From assembly GCF_000518605.1 (NCBI RefSeq), contig NZ_KI912462.1, forward strand, positions 141,381 to 205,380: 64,000 bases of DNA, read 5' to 3'. Shown piece by piece: positions 1 through 8,475 of this stretch. A program made the translations under genes and the position numbers. This DNA comes from Shewanella fidelis ATCC BAA-318 (GTDB taxonomy: Bacteria; Pseudomonadota; Gammaproteobacteria; Enterobacterales; Shewanellaceae). Under the pieces are notes generated by a model, which worked only from the letters and a program-made list of their open reading frames with translations, did not search any database and had not been told where the DNA came from. How positions within the stretch are numbered: the first letter of the stretch is position 1; each line of letters begins with the position of its first letter.

Positions 1-1
1 C

Positions 2-406
2 GCTGAGTTTGAAGCCCAACAACAGCAAAAACAGCTGCATATTGATATCGATGAATCGATTATTTTGCCACTGTATCCGCGACCTTTATGTCGTGCAGTA
101 GAAAACTTGCTACGCAATGCAATTCGATACGCTGAAAGCCAAGTCTCTATTCAGGCAATAAAATTAGCTGACAGTGTGCAGATAGAGATCATTGACGACG
201 GCCCGGGCATAGAGAATGAAGCCGATCTCGAAGCGATTTTTAAGCCTTTTTATCGACCACAAACAGCGCGCGAGCGTGAATCTGGCGGCTGGGGCTTAGG
301 ACTTGCCATTGCCAAAGCGGCCATACAGGCTCACCAAGGTAAAATTGTCGCTAACAACAACCGTCCGACAGGCCTAAAAATTACCATTAGCCTGCCGTTA
401 CAGTAA
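2..406 (+). CDS. CpxA-like sensor histidine kinase, C-terminal part
   Basis: The frame is open from the window edge, so only the last ~134 residues are seen. They form the ATP-binding (HATPase) domain of a membrane sensor kinase. The N box (ENLLRNAIRYA), G1 box (DDGPGI), F box (FKPFYRP) and G2 box (GWGLGLAI) are all present in the right order, so the catalytic domain looks functional. The FYRP and RESGG-GLGLAI wording is typical of CpxA, the envelope-stress kinase, but the sensor and His-box regions lie outside the window, so a related kinase cannot be excluded. The stop codon is 7 bp from the end of the convergent TetR gene. Confidence 0.8.
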   Translation, partial: AEFEAQQQQKQLHIDIDESIILPLYPRPLCRAVENLLRNAIRYAESQVSIQAIKLADSVQIEIIDDGPGIENEADLEAIFKPFYRPQTARERESGGWGLGLAIAKAAIQAHQGKIVANNNRPTGLKITISLPLQ

Positions 407-413
407 CAATCAC

Positions 414-1061
414 CTAAGCTGCGTTTGCCGCGTCCTCTTGACTGGCAAGCCAGCTAACATAAGCACGCTGAGTTGGGATTCGCTTATCTGAGTGGCCCAT
501 TAATTGTGATAATGCATAACTAAACTGATAGTACATACTGGCATCGTTATAGTGCTTACCCGCATCATCACAGTTAATTTGTGCACCACGTAAATAGTTA
601 GCCACTAATTCTGCACGATCAAAGCCTTCAACCACCCCAACCGCTTTAATAAGCTCGTTATTCCATTGAATATAAGCACCATAAATTTGTTCAAATGCCA
701 TACGGTTCTCATCGGTTACTTGAGCAAGTAACTCAGGGTTAGGCATTACCCGTGAAATAATAAAGCGATCATAAAGCAAGTCATCACGTAAGCCCCAGCA
801 ATGATGCATTAAAAAGCGGGTTAAACCATCTGGGTAGAGCGATTGATCAAAGTAAGCCCGTTCAAGACGCTTCTTATAATGGGCTGTGGCAACAGCCACA
901 ACTAAGTCAGCTTCGGTTGGGAAGTGATTGTAGATAGTGCCTTTGGAGATCTGACTTGCTTCGACCAGATGCGAACGCCGTAAATCAAAACTTTTATGAC
1001 CACGCAAACAGCGTTCAGCAATATCCGTTAAATAGCTTTCTCTTTGCTGCCAGTTACTCAT
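414..1061 (-). CDS. TetR/AcrR family transcriptional regulator
   Basis: A 215-residue protein of normal TetR length. The N-terminal helix-turn-helix is at about residues 30-60, with the family signature KGTIYNHFPTEADL (usual form YxHFxxKxxL). The rest is a helical ligand-binding and dimerisation domain whose ligand cannot be read from sequence. It is convergent with the kinase gene and divergent from the LysR gene at 1183, sharing a 121-bp intergenic region. It lies at the edge of the DMSP/acrylate island. AcuR, the acrylate-responsive repressor of Rhodobacter, is also a TetR protein, but nothing seen here proves equivalence. Confidence 0.85.
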   Translation of the reverse strand: MSNWQQRESYLTDIAERCLRGHKSFDLRRSHLVEASQISKGTIYNHFPTEADLVVAVATAHYKKRLERAYFDQSLYPDGLTRFLMHHCWGLRDDLLYDRFIISRVMPNPELLAQVTDENRMAFEQIYGAYIQWNNELIKAVGVVEGFDRAELVANYLRGAQINCDDAGKHYNDASMYYQFSYALSQLMGHSDKRIPTQRAYVSWLASQEDAANAA

Positions 1062-1182
1062 GTCGACCTCTTCACAAATCCAACAATCAATTGAAATTTA
1101 GTTCACATTCATAAAATAGCACCCTAGGTGGCAAGCAGATATTGAGTAATACTGATAGCACTATGAATAAATTCAATATCTC

Positions 1183-2073
1183 ATGCTAAAAATTGAACTA
1201 TTAGAAAGCTTTATCGCGGTAGTTGAATGCGGAAACCTATCCAAAGCAGCTGAGAAGCTCTGTCGCACCCAGTCAACTATCAGTCTACAAATCAAGAAGT
1301 TAGAGGAGAGTGTTGGCCAACCTTTGTTATTACGAGATAACAAAGGCGTGACATTAACCGAGCCAGGAAAAACCCTACTTAACTACGCATACAAGATGCT
1401 ACAACTCAGCTCACAAGCTATTGACGAGTTAAAAGAATGTCAAAACCGTGAAGTCATACGCCTAGGTGTACCAACTGACTACATCAACCGTTATCTCGGT
1501 AGCTTCTTATTAGAGTTTATTCGTGAATTTACCTGTATTGAGTTAGTCATAGATACCGATGTCAGTGGTAACCTATATAAGCGTTTACATAATGGCGAGT
1601 TTGATGTGATTGTCGCGACTCACTGGCAAACCCCAGCAGCAGGACATGGCGAACTGTTGTTTGAACGCCGTTTTCATTGGGTTGCCGCCAAAGGTGGCAG
1701 TGCCCACAAACGTGAAACTGTGCCTATGGCGCTGTATCCAGAAAACTGCCCAATTCGCGCCCAAGTATTTGCTAATCACCAAATCTCCATGCGCCCAATG
1801 AGTGTACTGTTATCAACACCGTCACCAACGGCTATGTGTATGGCGGTTGAAAATGATTTAGTGATTGCGCCAATTGCCGAGTTCCGCATCAATGATAAGA
1901 TGCAGATCATCGATCCGATTGAACATAACATTCCGCCATTACCGGCCTTTAATGAGTCGCTGTACCTCAATCCTGATACGCAGACAGAAGCGACCAATCA
2001 GCTAATTAACCTGATTAAAGCAAACGTATTAGAGCTAGGCGAAGTGAGTCTGCACAGCGAATATGGCTATTAA
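1183..2073 (+). CDS. LysR family transcriptional regulator
   Basis: A 296-residue LysR-type regulator. The winged helix-turn-helix occupies residues ~1-60 (GNLSKAAEKL...QSTISLQIKKLE), followed by a periplasmic-binding-protein-like effector domain starting near residue 88. It converges on the porin gene, sharing the hairpin terminator at 2092-2123, and lies beside the two DMSP lyase genes. LysR regulators commonly accompany ddd genes in other bacteria, so it may control the porin/dddY group. That role is inferred from position only. Confidence 0.88.
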   Translation: MLKIELLESFIAVVECGNLSKAAEKLCRTQSTISLQIKKLEESVGQPLLLRDNKGVTLTEPGKTLLNYAYKMLQLSSQAIDELKECQNREVIRLGVPTDYINRYLGSFLLEFIREFTCIELVIDTDVSGNLYKRLHNGEFDVIVATHWQTPAAGHGELLFERRFHWVAAKGGSAHKRETVPMALYPENCPIRAQVFANHQISMRPMSVLLSTPSPTAMCMAVENDLVIAPIAEFRINDKMQIIDPIEHNIPPLPAFNESLYLNPDTQTEATNQLINLIKANVLELGEVSLHSEYGY

Positions 2074-2091
2074 TACTAATTGATATAACAA

Positions 2092-2123
2092 TAAAAAATG
2101 CCAGCAAACATGCTGGCATTTTT
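2092..2123. terminator. Bidirectional intrinsic terminator
   Basis: Stem ATGCCAGCA / TGCTGGCAT with a 4-nt loop, A-tract on the left and T-tract on the right. It lies between the convergent LysR gene (ends 2073) and porin gene (ends 2141), so it can stop transcription from both sides. Confidence 0.85.
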
Positions 2124-2140
2124 ATCGCTAGTATTTGGGC

Positions 2141-3250
2141 TTAGAAGTAATAAGCAAGGTTAATATTGAAGCGCTGATCCCAGTCATCATTTTCCTGAGC
2201 CAAACCTAGGCTATTGCCCCCTAACCACACTACGTTCTTCGCCATATAGTAATCAACGTAAACAAATAGCGGGCCGTAAGAGATTGATACACCCGTGGTG
2301 TTCAATAGTGAATCATCAAACTCTTCAACATCTGGCTGCACCATGCTGAAGTCATTATAAAGGGTGTAACTGCCCCAAGAGGTGTTAAATTTCTTAGATA
2401 AGTTAGCGGTATAAATATTGCCTTTACTCGCCACTTCAAAGAAGCCATCAAGCATGCCCATACCAATCTTATTTGGATCTATCTGACCATCATCGTACTG
2501 ATCATAATCAAAGGCTAAATACTGCGCCTGAAATCCCCAGCCGTCATAATTCAAATCGATATGAGCAGCGTAGTTTAAGGTATCACCGTTTTCACCCGCC
2601 ACAGTGTTGTATAGTTGCCCATATTCAACTGACGCTCCTAAAACCGCAGTAAGGTCACCATCAGCTATGGTATAGCTTTGACGCGCAGCAAGAGTATTTT
2701 TCTCTTCGTTATTATATTGGGTACCATTAATTTCACCCTGCGCAACAGTACCAGCAAAGTCACGATGATCTGTACCGCCATAAACAGCGCCTTTAATAAA
2801 GGCCACTTCGGTTAACGATGCACCTTTGCTGTAGTTAACACTGGCACCTACACCATAATCATCTTCAAAACCAAGATAGTAGTTTAAGCTGTACCACCAG
2901 TTGTGCGAGGCATAATTCTTATTACCAAAAGGCTTACTAATTGCGCCCAGGTTAACCACTAAATCGTCGCTAGCTTCCCAATAACCGTAACCATACTTTA
3001 AATAGTCATAGCCTTTCATAAAACGGTATTCAGCGGCAACGCCAATATCATTCCACTTATCAGAAACCTTAATAGAGACTAAATTAAAATCAAAGTCACC
3101 AGCATTATCTTTTGACTCATCAGAATAGTCTATGTAGCTATAGTTAGCTCTCACTGAGCCGCCAATTTTCAAATCATCTGCAATAGCTGGAGCTGCCATC
3201 ATAGATAATAACGCACTGGAAATTGCTAAGTTAACAATTGATTTTTTCAT
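2141..3250 (-). CDS. Outer-membrane beta-barrel porin, possible DMSP porin
   Basis: A 369-residue protein with a clear signal peptide (cleavage after AIA, residue 24). The remainder is rich in alternating Tyr/Trp/Gly strands and ends in ...NLAYYF, with the C-terminal Phe typical of outer-membrane beta-barrels. It is likely a substrate channel. It lies downstream of the two dddY genes on the same strand with its own 112-bp leader, which contains a CRP-like site (3345-3360). Uptake of DMSP into the periplasm is an inference from this neighbourhood; no porin family with known specificity was recognised. Confidence 0.7.
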   Translation of the reverse strand: MKKSIVNLAISSALLSMMAAPAIADDLKIGGSVRANYSYIDYSDESKDNAGDFDFNLVSIKVSDKWNDIGVAAEYRFMKGYDYLKYGYGYWEASDDLVVNLGAISKPFGNKNYASHNWWYSLNYYLGFEDDYGVGASVNYSKGASLTEVAFIKGAVYGGTDHRDFAGTVAQGEINGTQYNNEEKNTLAARQSYTIADGDLTAVLGASVEYGQLYNTVAGENGDTLNYAAHIDLNYDGWGFQAQYLAFDYDQYDDGQIDPNKIGMGMLDGFFEVASKGNIYTANLSKKFNTSWGSYTLYNDFSMVQPDVEEFDDSLLNTTGVSISYGPLFVYVDYYMAKNVVWLGGNSLGLAQENDDWDQRFNINLAYYF

Positions 3251-3344
3251 AATAATCCCTAATTTATTATTTAAATGATCACTTAGACTATTTTCAAAGC
3301 AGCCAAAAACATCTCAAATATTCAAGAATGATTTAAAGTTAGAA

Positions 3345-3360
3345 TGTGATCTGGTTTACT
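3345..3360 (-). promoter_or_regulatory. Possible CRP site upstream of the porin gene
   Basis: TGTGA-N6-TTACT matches the CRP consensus TGTGA-N6-TCACA at 8 of 10 arm bases. It lies ~95 bp upstream of the porin start and just beyond the stop of the second dddY gene. CRP is the main activator of anaerobic respiration genes in Shewanella, so the placement is sensible, but a single site is weak evidence. Confidence 0.35.
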
Positions 3361-3362
3361 TT

Positions 3363-4622
3363 TTAGAATTTGTATTTAACTGGCTTACAGTCAACATTGG
3401 CATTTTTATTATTAATATTACTTTTATCTAACGATTTATCTTGCAGCTCACATAATGTAGTTCCACCATAATTCGGTGTCACACTTCGAGCCCAAATTGC
3501 GACATGAGCTGATTTTTTAGGTTCAGCTTCACAGTGTTCTTTTAAATCAAAAGCGTGTATTGAATTAGTTGGAATATAAATAAGCGGATCTTTCTCTGTG
3601 GTTGTTGACACAAAATAATGATCAATATCTTTAATATCCTGACCATTATAATTTAACTTGGTATATTCACTTGTTCGCTCAAGGACTTTTAGAGCAGGAT
3701 TATTCTCTTTTAAAATAAGTTGTTTAGTACTATTTAAACAAGCTGGTTCACGAATTGTGTGGTAAATCTCTTGCGCAATATGGAAGTGATAAGGATAAAA
3801 AGAATCCATACGCTGTACCGTCATACCAATTTCAGCACCGACTTCTTCACCATTAATCTTATCTATTTGTAATAGCCCCCATTTGCCCATCACTTCGGCA
3901 TAGGCATAACCGGCACGGAAAGCCGATTCTCCGGCTGTTAGCGATCGATGATCCTCTTTAGAATACATAGGTGCCCAGCCAACACTTGCCCATAAGTTAG
4001 GTAAGGCATTAGCGCTGATATCAAATGGAAAGTTAGCCGGCATTTGAATATCACTGCCAGTGATCATCTCTGCAAAGTTATCAGCAAACTCAATACCCGC
4101 TTTGTTAAGGGCTTTATCTGATAAATTAGCAAAGTAATCCTTCATTTCAGGTCGGTTAATCCAGCGAGCAACCGCCGAACCTTGAGTCATGGTTTCACTA
4201 GGGCTGAGCAAAGAGGTACTATCTTTCTTAGCAGAAAAACATTGCTTAGCTTTATCAGGATTATTCAAGACTGCGTAAATATGTTTAACCATGACTTGCA
4301 TGTCGCGGTTATCCATAATGCATTGATAAGTTGGACCAGTTAACCCGGGACGGTTAGTTTCGGTCATAGCTAACGCCGAGCTCTGGCATTGCTCACTATC
4401 GGAAGAGGTTAATGCTACTGCGTAACCCTCTACATATTTTAATGTTTCTTGCCATAACACATCGATATGCTTTTGTTCAGCCGCGCTATATTTCACCGGC
4501 GCGTTAATACAACTAAACTCAGCATTCTCAACCGTCTTTTCATCAATAAAATCAGGCACAGCGTAAGCAGCATGACTCATGAGCGCTGCACAAACCACAG
4601 ACAAACTACGTAACTTACTCAT
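3363..4622 (-). CDS. dddY: Periplasmic DMSP lyase DddY, second (distal) copy
   Basis: A 419-residue DddY-family protein that would cleave dimethylsulfoniopropionate to dimethyl sulfide and acrylate in the periplasm. A signal peptide ends after AYA (residue 21). The C-terminal cupin part keeps the zinc set known for DddY: His281, Glu285 and Tyr287 in HIAQEIY, and His356 in SIHAFDL. The ligand spacing matches that of the other copy. It follows that copy by 93 bp on the same strand. The gap holds a GC-rich segment (CGTGGCGTGGGTGGCGGGGG) with no clear terminator, so co-transcription is likely. The two copies are plainly homologous but diverged along their whole length, so substrate or kinetic specialisation is possible. 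Confidence 0.88.
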   Translation of the reverse strand: MSKLRSLSVVCAALMSHAAYAVPDFIDEKTVENAEFSCINAPVKYSAAEQKHIDVLWQETLKYVEGYAVALTSSDSEQCQSSALAMTETNRPGLTGPTYQCIMDNRDMQVMVKHIYAVLNNPDKAKQCFSAKKDSTSLLSPSETMTQGSAVARWINRPEMKDYFANLSDKALNKAGIEFADNFAEMITGSDIQMPANFPFDISANALPNLWASVGWAPMYSKEDHRSLTAGESAFRAGYAYAEVMGKWGLLQIDKINGEEVGAEIGMTVQRMDSFYPYHFHIAQEIYHTIREPACLNSTKQLILKENNPALKVLERTSEYTKLNYNGQDIKDIDHYFVSTTTEKDPLIYIPTNSIHAFDLKEHCEAEPKKSAHVAIWARSVTPNYGGTTLCELQDKSLDKSNINNKNANVDCKPVKYKF

Positions 4623-4715
4623 TGTATACCTCTAGCGAAACACCTTGATTAAATAACTCAAACTTCCGTGGCGTGGGTGGCGGGGGAGCACCTACCACCC
4701 ATACCCATCAAGCGA

Positions 4716-5960
4716 TTACCATTTAACTTTTGTTAAATCGCATTGAATCACTTCACCGCGCTTAGCAGGTGTGCCTGGATTTGCGGCAGACTCACATAGC
4801 AAGGTAGTACCATAGTCATTGCGCTTATCATGAGCGTTGCTGCGCGCCCAAACAGATACAATTGCACGCTCTTCAGGCTTAGCTTCACAGCTACCATCTA
4901 CATCAAAAGCGTGGATTGTGTTTTGGTGGAAATAGATCAATGAGTCTTGCTCAGCACTACCCGATAACCACATGGTTTGTGAGTTATGCTGCCCTTCATC
5001 AAACTGCACGCGGCGCACTTTATCGTCTTCTTTCACCGTTTTAACTAGTGGTGAATCTTCACGAACAGCCATGGTTTTGAATTGGTTAGTACATGCAGGA
5101 ATACGCATGTTGTAGTACATTTCAGAAATCGCATGGTTATGGAAAGGATATAGGGTATCCACAGCCTGTACTGTCATACCGACTTCAGCACCCACTTTTT
5201 CACCATTGATCTCATCAATACGTAATAAGCCCCAGTGACCAAAGATTTCGGCATAAGCATAGCCGCCGCGAATGTTGTTAAAGTTCTTATCGTTACGCTT
5301 ACTTTCTTCTGCATACATAGGGAACCAACCTGCGGCAGCCCATAGGTTTGGTAGCGAGTTAGCGCTAATGTCATATGGGAAGACAGCTGGCATTTTAACT
5401 TCATCACCCGTCACCATCTTGTAGAAGTTGTTAGTGAAGCTTTTGCCGTATTGCTTTACTTGTTTATCTGTGACTTTTTCATCGAAGAACTCAGTGAAAG
5501 TCGTACGCTTAAAATGCTGAGCGACAGGTGAGTTTTCAGTTAATTCTCCACCCGGGTTATAAATCCAACTAACATCTTCACGGGCACCAAAACATTTCTT
5601 AGCTTCATCTGCGTTATTGATCACTTGGTAGATGTTTTTAACCATCAGTTTCATGTCACGGCGATCCATCACACACATGTGTTGACCACCTTCAGTAGAA
5701 TCTACCATTGCAGTATCAGAGTTTAAGCAGCCACTGTTTTGATCATTGGTTAATGCTTCTGCATAGGCACGTAAATAAGTCAGGGTTTCATCCCACAAAA
5801 TATCAATATACTTTTGATCTTTTGCGCTATAAGTTGGTGATTCACCTAAACACTGAAATTGCGCATCATTAATATCGTTTTTATCTAAAAAGTCTGGGAT
5901 CTCTCCAGCCACTAAACCATTTGATAATAATAAGCTGCTTAGTAATATTGTATATTTCAT
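4716..5960 (-). CDS. dddY: Periplasmic DMSP lyase DddY, first (proximal) copy
   Basis: A 414-residue DddY-family enzyme with a signal peptide (hydrophobic residues 4-18). It is expected to release DMS and acrylate from DMSP in the periplasm. The cupin metal site is visible as His276, Glu280 and Tyr282 in HAISEMY, and His350 in NTIHAFDV. The +4, +6 and ~+74 spacing agrees with the published zinc ligands of Acinetobacter DddY. This copy is nearest the promoter. Its upstream region carries a palindromic candidate operator (6018-6029) shared with ardA. As a periplasmic lyase it needs no inner-membrane DMSP transporter, and none is found nearby. Confidence 0.9.
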   Translation of the reverse strand: MKYTILLSSLLLSNGLVAGEIPDFLDKNDINDAQFQCLGESPTYSAKDQKYIDILWDETLTYLRAYAEALTNDQNSGCLNSDTAMVDSTEGGQHMCVMDRRDMKLMVKNIYQVINNADEAKKCFGAREDVSWIYNPGGELTENSPVAQHFKRTTFTEFFDEKVTDKQVKQYGKSFTNNFYKMVTGDEVKMPAVFPYDISANSLPNLWAAAGWFPMYAEESKRNDKNFNNIRGGYAYAEIFGHWGLLRIDEINGEKVGAEVGMTVQAVDTLYPFHNHAISEMYYNMRIPACTNQFKTMAVREDSPLVKTVKEDDKVRRVQFDEGQHNSQTMWLSGSAEQDSLIYFHQNTIHAFDVDGSCEAKPEERAIVSVWARSNAHDKRNDYGTTLLCESAANPGTPAKRGEVIQCDLTKVKW

Positions 5961-6017
5961 ATCTAAAACCCATTTTGTTATATTTTAAAACTCATCATCG
6001 AGTTAAATAATATATAT

Positions 6018-6029
6018 GGAACTAGTTCC
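6018..6029. promoter_or_regulatory. Candidate operator GGAACTAGTTCC upstream of dddY
   Basis: Perfect 12-bp palindrome. Read on the minus strand with its flank it is TTTTGGAACTAGTTCCA, which matches the two sites upstream of ardA at 15 of 17 positions. It sits 57 bp before the dddY start codon, about where a core promoter is expected. Confidence 0.55.
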
Positions 6030-6314
6030 AAAAATATAACCAAGCCATGTTTATAGATTGATAACGACGAACCGATCACAGTTACATAAAAAAGCATCAT
6101 AATTAACAAATAGCACTTTACTATCACGTTATTTAGCATTAATTAAAGCTTGAGAACACTAGATCACAGTTAATATAAAAGTGCACTCATCATCACACTT
6201 AAAGTTCCAAAGTAAAAACCAAGTCAATATAAATTCAAGATATAAAATCTATTTCACAACTGCATTTATTTTGAGATAAGCATCAACAAATAAATTCAAT
6301 TTAAAACTGCCAAT

Positions 6315-6342
6315 AAAAAAGACCACCGAAGTGGTCTTTTTT
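6315..6342 (-). terminator. Intrinsic terminator after ardB
   Basis: Stem AAAAGACCAC / GTGGTCTTTT with loop CGAA and uridine tracts on both strands. It lies ~70 bp past the ardB stop and probably ends the ardAB transcript. Confidence 0.8.
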
Positions 6343-6412
6343 ATTGCAGGGATAATACAAAGTAATAGTAAAGAGATGAAGTTTACTTATTACCTTTTAA
6401 TAAACACCGGGT

Positions 6413-6766
6413 TTATTCTTTATGCTTGTCGTATTTAAATGTATGACAGTTACTACATAAAGGCTTCTTAGTGCCATGTTCGCTATGACATTCTTGGCAA
6501 GGAAGCTCTTTACCATAGTGCAAGTTGTTATGTGGATTCTGCCACTTATCTTCTTCACTACGTGCTGTTTGCTCTGCTAAGTCATCAACATCATGACACT
6601 GCAAACAAGCTTGATCTGACGGGAATTGCTTGATGCCATTGTCATGACATGTTTTACAATCTTTACCGATCACTTCTTTGTGGTGGTCACGGATTTCCAC
6701 AGCTTGCGCAGACAAAGTTAGTAGGCAACCAAAAGTTAGCGCTAATACCGTTGTTAGTTTACTCAT
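6413..6766 (-). CDS. ardB: Periplasmic tetrahaem cytochrome c, acrylate reductase subunit ArdB
   Basis: A 117-residue exported protein (signal ending SAQA) with four c-haem motifs: CKTCH, CLQCH, CQECH and CSNCH. It resembles the tetrahaem domain of flavocytochrome c fumarate reductase, here as a separate subunit. The ATG at 6766 is chosen over the GTG just before it because AGAGGA lies 8 nt upstream. The gene follows the flavoprotein gene by 29 bp. This split pair matches ArdAB, reported as the acrylate reductase of Shewanella woodyi. The cytochrome would pass electrons from CymA to the flavin subunit. Confidence 0.85.
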   Translation of the reverse strand: MSKLTTVLALTFGCLLTLSAQAVEIRDHHKEVIGKDCKTCHDNGIKQFPSDQACLQCHDVDDLAEQTARSEEDKWQNPHNNLHYGKELPCQECHSEHGTKKPLCSNCHTFKYDKHKE

Positions 6767-6795
6767 CACTCATTCCTCTTAAATTATCTGCTGAC

Positions 6796-8316
6796 TTAGG
6801 CTTTCATCATGCTGCGAGCAGCAGTCATACCCATCACCATGCATTCAGGAATTGAGCAACTACCCAAACGGCTCACACCATGAATACCACCACACACTTC
6901 GCCGGCTGCGTATAAACCAGGAATGGCTTGACCGGTAAAGCTATCTTTCACTTCAGCTTTAGTGTTGATTTGCACACCACCTTGGCAGTAGTGAACTTTT
7001 GGCCATAAGCGCACAACGGTAAATGGCGCTTTAATATATTTGCCCTTAGCTTCAGTCATGTTCTTACCGAATTGAGGGTCATTTTGTGTCTTAACGTAGT
7101 CGTTATACTCAGCAATTTGTTGCTTAAGCGGTGCTAATGGCACATCAAAGTGTTTAGCAAGCTCTTCAATTGAATCAAACTTCCAACCTACGTTGTACTT
7201 AAGTACTTTCTTAGTGTTTGGATGCTTCTTCGAATCTTCATAGCTAGTGATTAGGATTGGAGGTAGCGCATTACCCTTAGCATCACGACAGTTCAACTCT
7301 GCATCAGCACGAGTCTTACGGTCAGCGATTTCATTCATGAAGCGCTTACCGGTTAAACGGTCAATCGCAACTGAATGTGGGAAGTTGTAGATTGAGTAGT
7401 TAGACACATAACCAAAACCACCTTCATCTGGTGATGCCCATGGGCCTGACTGGATGTGTGCTAAGTGAACAGGTACTGCACCTAGACGGAACATTTCGTA
7501 CATACCTTCACCCGTTGCGCCAGGTGCGTTAGTACAACCTACTTCAGCAGTTAATGTAGGGTCTTGCGCCATACGTAAATCAACGTTTTGTGCAAAACCA
7601 CCAGTAGCCATAATCACACCACGTTTAGCGCGGATATTGCTCACTTTACCTGGCTGATCTTCACCGAAGTGGTAGTTGTCACGCATTTTAACGCCAAGCA
7701 CTTCGCCTTTGTCGCCCACTAAGAAACCTTCAAACTTTGAACGGTTATGAGTATGAACCCCCAGCTTGCGGCACTCGTGTAATAGCGGCTGAGTAATACC
7801 AGCACCACAGCTTACTGTCGTTTGATAAGTACGTGCTACTGAGTGGCCACCTAACTGCTGTAGGTAAGGGTGATATTCAGAACCTGCATCTAAAGTCATC
7901 TGTAGTGCTTCTACAGCGTGCTCTGCAACGTGGCGAAGTAGCGCTTCGTCTGCAATACCACGGCCAGAAGCTAGCTGGTCGGCAACCATAATTTCTACTG
8001 AATCTTTAACACCTTCTTGCTTTTGCATTGGTGTACCCGGTGCTGCGAACAGACCACCGTTAATGGCAGAGTTACCGCCAAAGTAAGACATCTTTTCAAA
8101 AATATGAACATCTTTTGCGCCTTTACGCGTTGCTTCAATAGCAGCCGCTAAGCCCGCAAAACCTGAACCGATAATTAGGACTTCTACTTCTTTGTCCCAT
8201 TTAACGCCATCCGCTTTCTCTGATACGGCCAATGCTGGTGCAGCCATTGCTACGCCTGCTGCAGCTCCGAATCCTTTAATGAAATTGCGGCGTCCTAGCA
8301 GATCTTTATTACTCAT
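6796..8316 (-). CDS. ardA: Periplasmic FAD-dependent acrylate reductase flavoprotein ArdA
   Basis: A 506-residue flavoprotein of the fumarate reductase/urocanate reductase family. It has a Tat-type signal (GRRNFIKGFG...) and the FAD dinucleotide-binding motif GSGFAGLAAAIEA near residue 50. Catalytic-type residues seen are the Arg in NEIADRKTRAD, the His in VHYCQGGV, and the Arg in VSRLGSCSI. The HPT motif of fumarate reductases is replaced by LAHIQSGPW, which argues against fumarate as substrate. With ardB and two dddY genes beside it, acrylate reduction to propionate in anaerobic respiration is the best reading. Methacrylate or another 2-enoate remains possible. Confidence 0.85.
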   Translation of the reverse strand: MSNKDLLGRRNFIKGFGAAAGVAMAAPALAVSEKADGVKWDKEVEVLIIGSGFAGLAAAIEATRKGAKDVHIFEKMSYFGGNSAINGGLFAAPGTPMQKQEGVKDSVEIMVADQLASGRGIADEALLRHVAEHAVEALQMTLDAGSEYHPYLQQLGGHSVARTYQTTVSCGAGITQPLLHECRKLGVHTHNRSKFEGFLVGDKGEVLGVKMRDNYHFGEDQPGKVSNIRAKRGVIMATGGFAQNVDLRMAQDPTLTAEVGCTNAPGATGEGMYEMFRLGAVPVHLAHIQSGPWASPDEGGFGYVSNYSIYNFPHSVAIDRLTGKRFMNEIADRKTRADAELNCRDAKGNALPPILITSYEDSKKHPNTKKVLKYNVGWKFDSIEELAKHFDVPLAPLKQQIAEYNDYVKTQNDPQFGKNMTEAKGKYIKAPFTVVRLWPKVHYCQGGVQINTKAEVKDSFTGQAIPGLYAAGEVCGGIHGVSRLGSCSIPECMVMGMTAARSMMKA

Positions 8317-8363
8317 CTGTCATCACCCTAGTTAGTTTTTATTAGACGCAAGAATAATAAGAC

Positions 8364-8380
8364 TGGAATGAGTTCCAAAA
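8364..8380. promoter_or_regulatory. Candidate operator, ardA-proximal arm
   Basis: TGGAATGAGTTCCAAAA contains the near-palindrome GGAAT-GA-GTTCC. It lies 48 bp before the ardA start codon. Its exact reverse complement is repeated at 8476-8492. Confidence 0.55.
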
Positions 8381-8475
8381 CGGGAGTTCAACAAGGATTT
8401 GCTATATACAATAAAACAACATCTGCGAAGTTTAACCTAGATCTAACGTTTGGTTTTTTTATTACTTTAGAGGTA

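Larger units (their letters stand above)
5961..6412. other. Intergenic region upstream of dddY (dddY promoter region)
   Basis: A 452-bp AT-rich gap. From right to left it holds the ardAB terminator (6315-6342), a half-site AGTTCCAA (6203-6210), two TCACA half-sites (6076-6080 and 6164-6168) and the full palindrome at 6018-6029, 57 bp before the dddY start codon. No gene was found in it. Confidence 0.7.

Noticed and set aside
414..1061. Naming the TetR protein AcuR
   Set aside because: The only argument is its nearness to acrylate genes; it is separated from them by a LysR gene and a porin gene, and the candidate operator was not found at its own promoter.
6065..6168. CRP sites upstream of dddY at the two TCACA half-sites
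   Set aside because: The partner halves (CGACG and AGAAC) do not match TGTGA, leaving only half-sites.
6796..8316. Calling the flavoprotein a fumarate reductase
   Set aside because: The flavin-domain substrate motif differs, the cytochrome is a separate subunit, and the neighbours are DMSP/acrylate genes.
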